A DNA stretch of 64,000 nt from Candidatus Planktophila vernalis. GTDB lineage: Bacteria > Actinomycetota > Actinomycetes > Nanopelagicales > Nanopelagicaceae. The notes under the pieces were generated by a model. The model was given only the letters and a program-made list of their open reading frames with translations. It was not told where the DNA came from and searched no databases. A program made the translations under genes and the position numbers. This document shows, piece by piece, positions 1 through 8,964 of the stretch; position 1 is the first letter of the stretch, and each line of letters opens with the position of its first letter. Where the stretch lies: the NCBI RefSeq assembly GCF_002288185.1, contig NZ_CP016776.1:744001-808000 (forward strand). The letters are read 5' to 3'.

Positions 1-604
1 ATGCACCTGGTGCTGTGAATTCAACTGTTGGCAGAATGCGCACTACATCTCCCCCAACGGTTACTGTGATTGATTTGAATGTTGCATCCTTATCAACCAC
101 TGCGTGGTGGCGGGCGGTGTAAACACTCTTTGAATCAAACTCTTGAAGAGTTACGAAAGTCAGCGATGATCCAGGAGCTAAAGCGATCTCTAGGTCTTCT
201 GCCAGCAATGTATCGCCAATGTTTTCAACGATTACTGTTGCAACAGCATGAGTACCTAGTGAAATACGCACTCTTGAAAGTTCAGCTGAATCAAGGGCGC
301 CTGCTGAGCGGGTCAAAAAGATTGGCTCTTTAATTTCCGCATTTGCGTCAATAGAAAGATGTGCAACATCAGAGACTTCCCCGCGGATGCGCTCGATGAT
401 GACATCATCGCTCACAGCAAGAGGTGCCAAAGATTCACGAGTAAAGCTGGCACCCTTAGGTAATCCCGCTTTGGCTAAAAGTGAATTACGGTCTGCAACA
501 ACAGCCGAACCATCATGTAAACCGCGCAAGCGCTTTAACGGTGTGAACCGCCAAGCTTCTTCGCGCCCCGTTGGGGTTAAGTAATTAGTAGTTAAAACAG
601 ACAT
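1..604 (-). CDS. sufD: Fe-S cluster assembly protein SufD (partial, N-terminal part)
   Basis: SufD pairs with SufB in the SufBC2D scaffold that builds iron-sulfur clusters in the cytoplasm. About 201 residues are visible; the rest, including most of the beta-helix core, lies beyond the left edge. The N-terminus starts [18 protein letters not shown] and carries the EEAWRFTPL-type motif usual near the start of SufD/SufB-family proteins. Its ATG shares a base with the sufB stop (TAATG), so the two are translationally coupled, in the order expected after sufR-sufB. A SufC ATPase gene would be expected next, outside the window. Identity rests on the N-terminal motif plus neighbours. Confidence 0.9.
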   Translation of the reverse strand, partial: MSVLTTNYLTPTGREEAWRFTPLKRLRGLHDGSAVVADRNSLLAKAGLPKGASFTRESLAPLAVSDDVIIERIRGEVSDVAHLSIDANAEIKEPIFLTRSAGALDSAELSRVRISLGTHAVATVIVENIGDTLLAEDLEIALAPGSSLTFVTLQEFDSKSVYTARHHAVVDKDATFKSITVTVGGDVVRILPTVEFTAPGA

Positions 605-2013
605 TAACCAACAGCACCTTCCATTTGAAGTTCAATGAGGCGATTGAGCTCTAGGGCATATTCCATAGGTAGCTCACGTGCAATTGGCTCAATGAATCCA
701 CGGACAATCATGGCCATAGCTTCATCTTCAGTTAATCCGCGAGACATCAAATAGAAGAGCTGATCATCAGAGATCTTTGAAACAGTTGCTTCGTGACCCA
801 TTGAGACATCATCTTCGCGAATATCAACATATGGATATGTATCAGAACGAGAAATTGTGTCAACTAGAAGTGCATCGCACTTCACTGTGCTCTTCGAGTG
901 ATGTGCGCCCTCTTGAACTTGGACAAGTCCACGATAAGAAGTACGTCCACCATTTCGTGCAACAGATTTAGAGATAACAGATGACGATGTATATGGCGCA
1001 GCATGAACCATCTTTGCGCCAGAATCTTGGTGTTGTCCTTCTCCAGCAAAGGCAAGTGAGAGAGTCTCACCCTTTGCATGTGGACCCATCAAAAAGATTG
1101 CTGGGTACTTCATGGTGACCTTAGAACCGATGTTTCCATCAACCCATTCCATGGTCGCACCTTCGGCACATGTTGCGCGCTTGGTAACCAAGTTATAGAC
1201 GTTGTTAGACCAGTTTTGAATTGTGGTGTAGCGAACGCGTGCACCCTTCTTCACAATGATTTCAACTACAGCTGAGTGAAGTGAATCTGACTTATAAATA
1301 GGAGCTGTACAGCCTTCAACATAGTGAATGTATGAATCCTCATCGGCGATGATTAATGTGCGCTCGAACTGACCCATGTTCTCAGTGTTAATGCGGAAAT
1401 ATGCCTGCAATGGAATATCTACGTGAACACCCTTTGGCACATAAATAAATGAACCACCTGACCACACAGATGTATTAAGAGCTGCGAACTTGTTATCGCC
1501 CACTGGGATAACAGTTCCGAAGTACTCCTTAAATAGCTCCGGGTGCTGCTTAAGAGCGCTATCTGTATCAAGGAAAATAACGCCTTGCTTCTCTAGATCC
1601 TCACGGATTGAGTGATAAACAACCTCTGACTCATATTGAGCAGCAACACCTGAAACTAAGCGTTGTTTTTCAGCTTCTGGGATACCTAGACGATCGTATG
1701 TGTTCTTAATTTCATCTGGCAGGTCATCCCACGTTGCAGCCTGCTTTTCTGTTGAGCGCACGAAGTATTTGATTGTGTCAAAGAAGATTCCAGAAAGGTC
1801 AGAACCCCAGTTTGGCATTGGCTTTTTCTCAAATAGCGCAAGGCCCTTTAAGCGAAGGTCTAGCATCCACTGTGGCTCAGATTTCTTTGCCGAGATGTCG
1901 CGCACGACATCTTCATTCAGGCCACGCTTTGCGTTCGTGCCTGCATCGCTCTTATCTGACCAACCGTATTCGTAGTTGCCGATACCTTCGAGTTCTGGAT
2001 GTGCGATTGTCAT
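604..2013 (-). CDS. sufB: Fe-S cluster assembly scaffold SufB
   Basis: Scaffold subunit of the SUF complex, 469 residues, close to the family length. The C-terminal part holds the residues known in E. coli SufB to matter for cluster assembly: a Cys at about 379 ([11 protein letters not shown]) and a His-Glu pair at about 407-408 ([10 protein letters not shown]). Their spacing matches E. coli Cys405, His433 and Glu434. The ATG chosen here overlaps the sufR stop as ATGA and gives the normal N-terminus [18 protein letters not shown]; an in-frame upstream extension would run into sufR and is rejected. It is the second gene of sufR-sufB-sufD, so it is probably under SufR control. Confidence 0.97.
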   Translation of the reverse strand: MTIAHPELEGIGNYEYGWSDKSDAGTNAKRGLNEDVVRDISAKKSEPQWMLDLRLKGLALFEKKPMPNWGSDLSGIFFDTIKYFVRSTEKQAATWDDLPDEIKNTYDRLGIPEAEKQRLVSGVAAQYESEVVYHSIREDLEKQGVIFLDTDSALKQHPELFKEYFGTVIPVGDNKFAALNTSVWSGGSFIYVPKGVHVDIPLQAYFRINTENMGQFERTLIIADEDSYIHYVEGCTAPIYKSDSLHSAVVEIIVKKGARVRYTTIQNWSNNVYNLVTKRATCAEGATMEWVDGNIGSKVTMKYPAIFLMGPHAKGETLSLAFAGEGQHQDSGAKMVHAAPYTSSSVISKSVARNGGRTSYRGLVQVQEGAHHSKSTVKCDALLVDTISRSDTYPYVDIREDDVSMGHEATVSKISDDQLFYLMSRGLTEDEAMAMIVRGFIEPIARELPMEYALELNRLIELQMEGAVG

Positions 2014-2690
2014 GCACGTACCTTTCGCTTTGTTGTAGCTGTGGTTGTGGGTATAAAAGTTGTGCACACGCCATCACCATGTGCAATTGTTGCTAAACGT
2101 TGAACGTGAGTACCTAATAAACGTGAGAGTGCTTCAGTTTCTGCTTCGCATAACTGGGGAAATTCAGATGCAACGTGGGCAATGGGACAGTGGTGCTGAC
2201 ATAACTCTTCACCCATTGGCTTCTTAGTAACACTTGCGGCATAGCCCTGCTCTGTGAGAAATTGTGCGAGAGCTTCAGTCTTATTGCTCTTCTTAGCTAG
2301 AGCAACTGTCGCCTTTCGCTCAATGTCATCTGCGCGAGATTGGGCAAAATTGGAAACTAAGTGTTCTCCCGATTGGGCCGACATAAACTTCAATGCAGCA
2401 ACCGCTAAATCGTCGTAAGAATGCTCGAATTGTTCACGGCCCTTATCGCTCATAACAAAAACTTTTGAAGGTCGACCTCTGCCACGATTAATCGCTGAGT
2501 GCGGTTCGCGTGCTTGCAAAACTCCATCTGCAACAAGTAAATCAAGATGGCGTCGAATTCCAGCTGGAGTCAGACCTAGGCGCTGGCCAAGAACAGCAGC
2601 CGTTGAGGGGCCGTTTTCTAATATGGAACGCGCCACTAAGTCCCGGGTGCGAAGATCATCACCTGGAACTGGGCTTGTTTGGCCGCTCAT
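2010..2690 (-). CDS. sufR: SufR-type Fe-S sensing transcriptional repressor of the suf operon
   Basis: About 226 residues. Residues 15-80 form a winged helix-turn-helix ([19 protein letters not shown], then a basic wing with [17 protein letters not shown]) of the ArsR/DeoR-like kind. The C-terminal half carries four Cys at about 164, 168, 181 and 209 (C-x3-C-x12-C-x27-C), the layout expected for binding an Fe-S cluster in SufR. In this family the holo-form represses suf genes and loss of the cluster relieves it. I chose the ATG giving [12 protein letters not shown]; a start 14 codons upstream is possible but would run through the likely promoter and operator. Its stop overlaps the sufB start. 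Confidence 0.93.
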   Translation of the reverse strand: MSGQTSPVPGDDLRTRDLVARSILENGPSTAAVLGQRLGLTPAGIRRHLDLLVADGVLQAREPHSAINRGRGRPSKVFVMSDKGREQFEHSYDDLAVAALKFMSAQSGEHLVSNFAQSRADDIERKATVALAKKSNKTEALAQFLTEQGYAASVTKKPMGEELCQHHCPIAHVASEFPQLCEAETEALSRLLGTHVQRLATIAHGDGVCTTFIPTTTATTKRKVRA

Positions 2691-2708
2691 TTTCACAACA
2701 CTATTGTG
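2691..2708 (-). promoter_or_regulatory. sufR leaderless promoter with overlapping operator-like dyad
   Basis: On the minus strand TAGTGT (2698-2703) fits the actinobacterial -10 pattern TAnnnT and ends 7 nt before the sufR ATG, with no Shine-Dalgarno between, so the mRNA probably begins at or next to the ATG. A dyad CACAA-N5-TTGTG (2694-2708) covers this hexamer. A repressor bound there would block RNA polymerase, consistent with autoregulation by SufR. The site itself is seen; that SufR binds it is inferred. Confidence 0.55.
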
Positions 2709-2759
2709 TCGTAATTCGACACCATCGGCCACTCGGCCCGCCTGAGCACCGGGTAGCCA

Positions 2760-2771
2760 TAGGGTTGGGCC
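2760..2771 (+). promoter_or_regulatory. Putative leaderless promoter of ctaA
   Basis: TAGGGT (2760-2765) fits TAnnnT and lies 6 nt before the ctaA ATG with no ribosome-binding site in between. It sits about 50 bp from the sufR -10 on the other strand. No clear -35 is seen. Confidence 0.4.
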
Positions 2772-3653
2772 ATGGCATCAATGCGCGCAGCTCGAGCGTT
2801 AAAACCTCTGAGTCTGGCCCTTCTAGTTTCCCAGGCGGCCATCGTTGTCACTGGGGGCGCAGTACGCCTCACCGGCTCAGGCCTTGGTTGTCCCACATGG
2901 CCCGAGTGCACGCCAGGTTCATATTTTCCAGTTGAAAACCAAGTCGAAGGAACTTTTCACTCCTGGATTGAGTTTGGTAACCGCTTACTTACCTTTGTTC
3001 TTGTTATTTTCGCGCTGGCAACTTTGATTGCAGTTCTTCGCTCTGGAAGAAAAGATCTGCGCATACTTGCAGCTGGCCAATTCTTAGGAATTTTTGGCCA
3101 AGGTGTTCTAGGTGGAATCACCGTTCTAACAGATCTCAATCCGCTGACAGTGGCTAGCCACTTTTTACTATCAATAGTTTTGATTGCTGGAGCAACATCT
3201 CTTCACTCACGACGCAAAGGACCAGCCGCTAAGACCGGTGCAAGTGGTGTCATAAGCAACTATTCGAAAATTCATGTTACCTGGACGGCTCTGGTAATCG
3301 TCTTGGGAACAATTGTTACTGCAGCAGGTCCCCATGCCGGAGATTCTGATGTCCCGCGACTTGATGTAGCAATGCAAGATGTTGCACGTACGCATTCAAT
3401 CTCGGTAATTCTTTTAATGCTCTTAACAATTGCCTTCTATCGCAGGAGCGAATTAACTGCGTTGACTAAGCACCGCATTGGTATCTTCTTCCTTATTTCA
3501 CTTTCTCAAGGGGTGCTTGGATACATTCAATACTTCCTGGGTGTACCTGAGCTACTAGTAGGACTTCACATTCTGGGAACAACTTTGGTGTGGATTGGTG
3601 CGTGGAGAATCTGGCTTTCAGTTCAATTTAGAGCAAAGGAAATGGCGTTATGA
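2772..3653 (+). CDS. ctaA: Heme A synthase CtaA/Cox15
   Basis: Integral membrane enzyme, 293 residues, that oxidises the C8 methyl of heme O to give heme A for cytochrome aa3 oxidase. Eight hydrophobic segments are apparent. After the first (residues 12-30) comes GLGCPTWPECTPGSY, with the paired Cys of the first extracytoplasmic loop known from B. subtilis CtaA, then a conserved FHSWIEFGNRLL stretch with a candidate heme-ligand His. Further His lie in the SHFLLS, THSISV and GLHILG segments. Start is the first ATG after a candidate leaderless promoter; a second in-frame ATG is three codons on. Its stop overlaps tkt (ATGA), so an oxidase assembly gene heads the pentose-phosphate operon, a common actinobacterial arrangement. 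Confidence 0.93.
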   Translation: MASMRAARALKPLSLALLVSQAAIVVTGGAVRLTGSGLGCPTWPECTPGSYFPVENQVEGTFHSWIEFGNRLLTFVLVIFALATLIAVLRSGRKDLRILAAGQFLGIFGQGVLGGITVLTDLNPLTVASHFLLSIVLIAGATSLHSRRKGPAAKTGASGVISNYSKIHVTWTALVIVLGTIVTAAGPHAGDSDVPRLDVAMQDVARTHSISVILLMLLTIAFYRRSELTALTKHRIGIFFLISLSQGVLGYIQYFLGVPELLVGLHILGTTLVWIGAWRIWLSVQFRAKEMAL

Positions 3654-5695
3654 GTTCGATATCTGATTGGTCAGAGATGGATGATCTGGTTGTTGCACAT
3701 GCCCGTGCTCTGGCAGCAGATGCGGTTCAAAAAGTGGGCAATGGCCACCCAGGTACGGCAATGTCATTGGCACCGGTTGCTTACACACTCTTTCAGCGCC
3801 ATTTAGTTCATGATCCTTCAGATCCGCAGTGGATTGGTCGTGATCGCTTCATCCTTTCTTGCGGTCACTCATCACTGACTCTCTACACGCAACTTTTCTT
3901 AAATGGTTACGGCCTTGAAATGAAAGATCTTCAAGAGTTTCGCACGTGGGGTTCACTTACTCCGGGCCACCCAGAATTCGGTCACACTGCCGGCGTTGAA
4001 ATGACAACCGGTCCTCTCGGACAAGGTGTTGCAACTGCAGTGGGAATGGCTATGGCTGCGCGTTATGAGCGTGGTTTATTGGATCCACAAGCACCTGCAG
4101 GTGGCTCTGTATTTGATCACAGCATCTGGGTCATTTGCTCTGATGGAGATCTACAAGAAGGAGTAAGTGCTGAAGCATCTTCTCTTGCTGGAACACAAGA
4201 GCTTGGTTCATTAAATGTTATTTATGATGACAATCGAATTTCCATTGAAGGCGACACACATAACGCATTTACCGAAGATGTATCTGCCAGATATCGCGCT
4301 TACGGTTGGCATGTCATTGATGTTGCAGCTGCTTCTAACGGCAACGTAGATATCGCTGCCCTTGATGCCGCAATGGTTACAGCCAAGAAAGAAACAACCA
4401 AGCCTTCTTTGATTCGCATGAAATCTGTTATCGCTTGGCCAGCACCCAAGGCTCAAGGAACTGCAGGTTCTCATGGTTCCGCACTCGGTGATGAGGAAAT
4501 TGCTGCAACTAAAAAAGCTCTTGGTCTGAATCCAGAAGAGAAGTTTGCAATGCCTGCAGATGTTTTAGCTCACGCACGATTGGTAAAGGATCGTGCAGCC
4601 AAGGTGCGCAATGAATGGAATTCAAAATTTACGACTTGGCAATCAAGTAATCCAGAACAAGCAAAGCTATTGGAGCGCTTGCGTGCGAAAGCATTGCCAG
4701 CTGGCTGGGATTCAGACATTCCAACATTTGCTCCCGGCAAGGATGTTGCAACTCGCGCAGCATCCGGTCAGGTGATTAACGCAATCGCCAAACATCTACC
4801 TGAGTTCTGGGGTGGTTCTTCAGATTTAGCTGGCTCCAATAACACCAGCATTGATGGTGGCGGTTCATTCTTGCCTGCATCCAGTGAAATTAAAGGCGCT
4901 CATCCATACGGACGAATTATTCACTTTGGTATTCGCGAACATGCAATGGGATCAATTCTCAATGGAATCGCACTCCATGGTTTGACCCGATCATTCGGTG
5001 GAACCTTTGCAGTCTTTAGCGATTACATGCGTCCGGCTGTTCGCCTTGCTGCTCTCATGAATATTCCTTCTACTTTTGTTTGGACACATGATTCAATCGG
5101 TGTTGGTGAAGATGGGCCAACTCACCAACCTATTGAGCACTTTGCGGCTTTGCGCGCTATCCCAGGATTAGATGTAGTGCGCCCCGGAGATGCCAACGAA
5201 GTTGCTGAGAGTTGGAAGAAGATTCTGACTCGTGGTCGCGCAGCTGGCATCCTGTTATCTCGCCAAAATCTCCCTGTCTTAGATCGCACAGATTGTGAAC
5301 CAGCATCTGGAACAGCCAAAGGTGCATACATTCTCAAGGATGCTGTTAATCCAAAAGCGATTCTCATTGCTACTGGCTCTGAAGTGTCACTGGCCATTGA
5401 TGTACAGAGCGCATTAGCAAGTGAAGGAATTGCTGTTCGCGTTGTAAGCGCCCCATGTCTTGAGTGGTTTAGCGAACAAGATCAAAGCTATAAAGATCAG
5501 GTGCTCCCACCATCAATTAAGTTAAAGGTAAGTATTGAAGTAGGAATTGCCCAAGGTTGGCATCAGTTAATCGGTGATGGCGGAATCGCAATTTCACTTG
5601 AACACTATGGTGCTTCAGCCGATGCTAAGCGCTTATTCAAAGAGTTCGGATTCTCTGTTGAAGCAATCGTTACCAAGATTAAGGCAGCTCTCTAA
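3650..5695 (+). CDS. tkt: Transketolase
   Basis: Thiamine-diphosphate enzyme of 681 residues that moves two-carbon units between pentose-phosphate and glycolytic sugars. Visible landmarks, in order: QKVGNGHPGTAMSL and DRFILSCGHSS near the N-terminus, the diphosphate and Mg-binding ICSDGDLQEGVSAEA, a pyrimidine-domain HFGIREHAMG with the catalytic Glu at about 430, and VGEDGPTHQPIEH. Full length. Overlaps ctaA by ATGA and tal by TAATG, so it is made from the same message as its neighbours. With tal but without zwf/opcA/pgl beside it, it may chiefly serve the non-oxidative branch, making ribose-5-phosphate and erythrose-4-phosphate for the His, Trp and nucleotide pathways. Confidence 0.97.
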   Translation: MSSISDWSEMDDLVVAHARALAADAVQKVGNGHPGTAMSLAPVAYTLFQRHLVHDPSDPQWIGRDRFILSCGHSSLTLYTQLFLNGYGLEMKDLQEFRTWGSLTPGHPEFGHTAGVEMTTGPLGQGVATAVGMAMAARYERGLLDPQAPAGGSVFDHSIWVICSDGDLQEGVSAEASSLAGTQELGSLNVIYDDNRISIEGDTHNAFTEDVSARYRAYGWHVIDVAAASNGNVDIAALDAAMVTAKKETTKPSLIRMKSVIAWPAPKAQGTAGSHGSALGDEEIAATKKALGLNPEEKFAMPADVLAHARLVKDRAAKVRNEWNSKFTTWQSSNPEQAKLLERLRAKALPAGWDSDIPTFAPGKDVATRAASGQVINAIAKHLPEFWGGSSDLAGSNNTSIDGGGSFLPASSEIKGAHPYGRIIHFGIREHAMGSILNGIALHGLTRSFGGTFAVFSDYMRPAVRLAALMNIPSTFVWTHDSIGVGEDGPTHQPIEHFAALRAIPGLDVVRPGDANEVAESWKKILTRGRAAGILLSRQNLPVLDRTDCEPASGTAKGAYILKDAVNPKAILIATGSEVSLAIDVQSALASEGIAVRVVSAPCLEWFSEQDQSYKDQVLPPSIKLKVSIEVGIAQGWHQLIGDGGIAISLEHYGASADAKRLFKEFGFSVEAIVTKIKAAL

Positions 5696-6780
5696 TGTCT
5701 GTAGCCGATGTAGCTAAGGGCGGAACTTCAATCTGGCTCGATGATTTATCCAGAGCGAAGATTTCGGGTACCGATGCTCATTCACTCCCATCTCGTATTG
5801 CACACTCAGGCGTAGTAGGTGTTACAACTAATCCTTCAATCTTTGGAGCAGCTATTGCAGGGGCAGATGAATACGCCGCAGATATCGCAGCTATGAAGAA
5901 TGCTTCAGTTGATGATGTTGTAAAGAAACTGACTACTGACGATGTGCGAGCTGCATGTGATCTTTTCAAGGAAATCTACTCCGCAACCAAGGGTGTCGAT
6001 GGACGTGTAAGCATTGAAGTCGATCCTCGTCTTGCTCACGATACCGAAGCCACAATCGCCCAAGGCAAAGAGCTCTGGTCAATTATTGATCGACCTAACT
6101 TAATGATCAAAGTGCCAGCAACTATTGAGGGCCTACCTGCAATCACCGCACTCATTGCCGCTGGAATTAGCGTTAACGTCACTTTGATTTTCTCAGTAAA
6201 GCGCTACGGCGCAGTAATCGATGCATACATCTCAGGTATAGAAGCTGCAACTAACCCAGCACATGTGCACTCAGTTGCATCCTTTTTCATTAGCCGAATC
6301 GATTCATCTATTGATGCACTGCTGAAAAAAGATGGCTCAGAAGCTGCAATGTCCCTTCTTGGAAAAGCAGCGATTGCTAATGCCCATCTTGCCTATCAAC
6401 TCTTTGAAGAGAAGTTCTCCTCCCCTAGATGGCAAGCACAAGTTGCAAGAGGTGCACACAAGCAACGTCCACTATGGGCATCAACTGGCGTGAAAGACCC
6501 TGCCTACGATGACACTCGCTACGTTGTTGAACTCATCGCACCAGATACTGTCAACACCATGCCTCAATCAACTTTAGATGCCATTATTGATCATGGAAAA
6601 GTTCGCGGTAACACAATTACTTCTAACTACGGCGCTGCAGTTGAGGTCCTCAAAGATCTATCCGCTCTTGATATCTCTCTCGATTCTGTGACAACTGATC
6701 TTGAAGTTGATGGTGTGAAGAAATTTGCCCAAGCCTGGGATGATCTACTAGCTAATGTGAAAGCAGCTCAGCAAGGATGA
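5695..6780 (+). CDS. tal: Transaldolase
   Basis: Cytosolic transaldolase, 361 residues, transferring dihydroxyacetone units between sedoheptulose-7-phosphate and glyceraldehyde-3-phosphate. The length and the opening SIWLDDLSRAKI match the actinobacterial subfamily. The Schiff-base Lys is at about residue 139 in NLMIKVPATIEG. Other landmarks are GVTTNPSIFGAAI and SVNVTLIFSVKRYGAVIDAY. The start shares a base with the tkt stop and the end overlaps pgi (ATGA). Confidence 0.96.
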   Translation: MSVADVAKGGTSIWLDDLSRAKISGTDAHSLPSRIAHSGVVGVTTNPSIFGAAIAGADEYAADIAAMKNASVDDVVKKLTTDDVRAACDLFKEIYSATKGVDGRVSIEVDPRLAHDTEATIAQGKELWSIIDRPNLMIKVPATIEGLPAITALIAAGISVNVTLIFSVKRYGAVIDAYISGIEAATNPAHVHSVASFFISRIDSSIDALLKKDGSEAAMSLLGKAAIANAHLAYQLFEEKFSSPRWQAQVARGAHKQRPLWASTGVKDPAYDDTRYVVELIAPDTVNTMPQSTLDAIIDHGKVRGNTITSNYGAAVEVLKDLSALDISLDSVTTDLEVDGVKKFAQAWDDLLANVKAAQQG

Positions 6781-8306
6781 TAAAGATTTCAGGACATGCG
6801 ATCAAATACATTGATCGAAGCGATGTGCGTTATGTGGCTCTAACTCAAGTTCATGCACGTTTGGCAAAGAAGGACTCAACTATTTGGGGCCCTGCCGCAC
6901 AAGCTGAGGCATCTGTGCGCTTGAATTGGATAGATCTTCCGGAGAGCTCTAGAGATCTCTTACCCGCACTAGATGCCCTCTATGCAAAGCATCGCGACAA
7001 GGGCAATGTTGTTTTGTGTGGCATGGGCGGATCATCACTTGGTCCTGAAGTTATCGCGCAAAGCTTTAAGAAAAAGCTTTTTATTCTTGACTCAACTGAC
7101 CCTGATTATGTCGCCCATGCACTCAAGGGTGATTTGGCAAAAACTGTTGTTGTCGTGAGCTCAAAATCTGGTTCAACTATTGAAACAGCCTCACAGCGCG
7201 CACTCTTTGAAGATGCATTCACTCAAGCAGGATTAGCACCACACAACCACATGGTTATCGTTACTGATCCAGATTCACCGTTGGATAAGCAAAGCCGCGC
7301 AGCCGGATTCACCGTCATCAACGCCGATCCCAATGTTGGTGGACGCTTTAGTGTGTTGAGCGCATTCGGCTTGGTGCCCTCAGCTCTGATTGGTGTAGAT
7401 GTTTCAATTCTTCTTGATAACGCCAGCGATGCAAAAACCGCATTCCTAAAAGATCCAACATTGGTCGTAGATATCGCATACCTGCTCGCCTATCACGCAG
7501 GTCAATATCTTTCCTATACCGATGATGGCTCTGCAATGCCGGGCTTAAGTGATTGGGCTGAGCAGTTGGTTGCCGAATCAACTGGCAAGAATCAAGTAGG
7601 ACGCCTTCCCGTAGTAATTGAAAAAGCTGCATCAAATCCAAATGTGTTTTCTGTTGCATACGCCGGTTCTGCTGATTTAGTTGTAGAGGCAGACCTTGCT
7701 GCCCAATTCATTATTTGGGAATGGGTAACCGCCCTCGTTGGAGCAGCACTTGAACTCGATCCATTTAATCAACCCAATGTCACCGAAGCAAAAGAGCAGA
7801 CATCTGCATTGCTTAAGGAATGGGGCGGCGTCCTGCCTGTCTTTACTGCCCCACACACCGATGGTGCAGTTGAAATATTTGGCGAAGGAGTTGACCTTGC
7901 CAACTCACTCAAGCTCTTTACTCAAGGCATCCACAAAGATGGTTATGTAGCAATCATGGCTTATCTAGATCGCAAAGATGAAGCAAGGATTTCAGAGATC
8001 AGATCAATGCTTTCAGAGAAAATCGGCAAGCCAGTCACCTTTGGTTGGGGACCACGCTTTCTTCACTCCACGGGACAGTTTCACAAAGGTGGCCAACAAA
8101 ACGGTTCCTTCTTACAAATTACTGGAACTCCATCAACAGATATTGCAATCCCAGGACAGATCTTTGGTTTCAAGACTTTAGTTGCAGCTCAAGCGCTGGG
8201 TGATGGAAAAGCACTTGCCTCAAGAAAATACCCGCTCCTGCGATTTAATTTAACAAATCGTAGTGCGGGTATAGACCAACTTCTTGATGCTGTAAAAAAG
8301 ATTTAG
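6777..8306 (+). CDS. pgi: Glucose-6-phosphate isomerase (SIS-domain)
   Basis: 509 residues. Interconverts glucose-6-phosphate and fructose-6-phosphate at the entry of glycolysis and gluconeogenesis. SIS-domain sugar-phosphate motifs are clear: CGMGGSSLGPEV, then VVVSSKSGSTIETAS, then GGRFSVLSAFGLVPSAL. The C-terminal part has FLHSTGQFHKGGQQNGSF. It belongs to the divergent type that lies between tal and zwf in other actinobacteria, but here no zwf follows: the stop overlaps the convergent rbpA stop by 4 bp. An isomerase or transaldolase-associated SIS role is the only alternative; context strongly favours PGI. Confidence 0.92.
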   Translation: MIKISGHAIKYIDRSDVRYVALTQVHARLAKKDSTIWGPAAQAEASVRLNWIDLPESSRDLLPALDALYAKHRDKGNVVLCGMGGSSLGPEVIAQSFKKKLFILDSTDPDYVAHALKGDLAKTVVVVSSKSGSTIETASQRALFEDAFTQAGLAPHNHMVIVTDPDSPLDKQSRAAGFTVINADPNVGGRFSVLSAFGLVPSALIGVDVSILLDNASDAKTAFLKDPTLVVDIAYLLAYHAGQYLSYTDDGSAMPGLSDWAEQLVAESTGKNQVGRLPVVIEKAASNPNVFSVAYAGSADLVVEADLAAQFIIWEWVTALVGAALELDPFNQPNVTEAKEQTSALLKEWGGVLPVFTAPHTDGAVEIFGEGVDLANSLKLFTQGIHKDGYVAIMAYLDRKDEARISEIRSMLSEKIGKPVTFGWGPRFLHSTGQFHKGGQQNGSFLQITGTPSTDIAIPGQIFGFKTLVAAQALGDGKALASRKYPLLRFNLTNRSAGIDQLLDAVKKI

Positions 8307-8644
8307 TCTTCGTCATCTCCACGAAGTTTGCGCAGCGCCTCTTCTAGAATCTTCTCGCCTTCAGCATCTGTGCGACGCTCTTTAACGTAGGCAAGGTGAG
8401 TCTTGTATGGCTCATTCTTAACTGGGCTTGGTGGATTGTTGCGATCGCGACCTGCTGGGTAACCACACTTAGGGCAGTCCCACTCAGCTGGAATAACTAC
8501 AGTTTCTTCAACGGCAAATGATGGACGAACTTCGTGACCATTTGCACAAAAATATGAGACATATGCGCGAGCAATCGAATCACCGCGTTCTGCCTCGCCC
8601 ATTGGGCCAGCGCCGACTCGGCTTCCACGAATTGCACTTGCCAT
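8303..8644 (-). CDS. rbpA: RNA polymerase-binding protein RbpA
   Basis: Small actinobacteria-specific partner of RNA polymerase and group I/II sigma factors, 113 residues; in Mycobacterium and Streptomyces it stabilises the open complex. The N-terminal tail has RGSRVGAGP as in other RbpA proteins. A zinc-ribbon-like core follows with CANGH and CPKCGYP Cys residues, and an acidic/basic sigma-interaction helix ends the protein (RRTDAEGEKILEEALRKL). The strong AAGGAG site 7-8 nt before the ATG fixes the start. Lies 35 nt downstream of secG. Its stop overlaps that of pgi, leaving no room for a terminator. Confidence 0.95.
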   Translation of the reverse strand: MASAIRGSRVGAGPMGEAERGDSIARAYVSYFCANGHEVRPSFAVEETVVIPAEWDCPKCGYPAGRDRNNPPSPVKNEPYKTHLAYVKERRTDAEGEKILEEALRKLRGDDED

Positions 8645-8679
8645 GTATTACTCCTTTTTAAAATATGGAATTAAAAGTT

Positions 8680-8907
8680 TTACTTAAGAACAAGACTTAA
8701 GGCAACAACTAGTGCGAACCACAGTCCACCAGCAACGATTGTGATGCGATCTAGGTTGCGCTCAACTACTGATGATCCACCGTAGTTAGTTGAAATACCG
8801 CCACCGAAGAGGTCGGATAGTCCGCTGCCCTTGCCCTTATGTAAAAGGACGAGCAGGATCATGATGACGCTTGTAATGACGAGCAAGATTGATAGAGCTA
8901 ATTTCAC
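8680..8907 (-). CDS. secG: Preprotein translocase subunit SecG
   Basis: 75-residue membrane protein with two transmembrane helices (about 3-22 and 54-74) joined by a Gly-rich cytoplasmic loop (HKGKGSGLSDLFGGG), the standard SecG plan. It assists the SecYE channel in protein export. The start is GTG, supported by AAGGAG about 9 nt upstream. Between tpiA and rbpA, as in many actinobacteria where secG follows tpiA. Confidence 0.95.
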   Translation of the reverse strand: MKLALSILLVITSVIMILLVLLHKGKGSGLSDLFGGGISTNYGGSSVVERNLDRITIVAGGLWFALVVALSLVLK

Positions 8908-8964
8908 GTTGTCGAACTCCTTGTTTCGTAGAGGGTAAGGATACCTGCAAAAGCGGCCGCGGCC

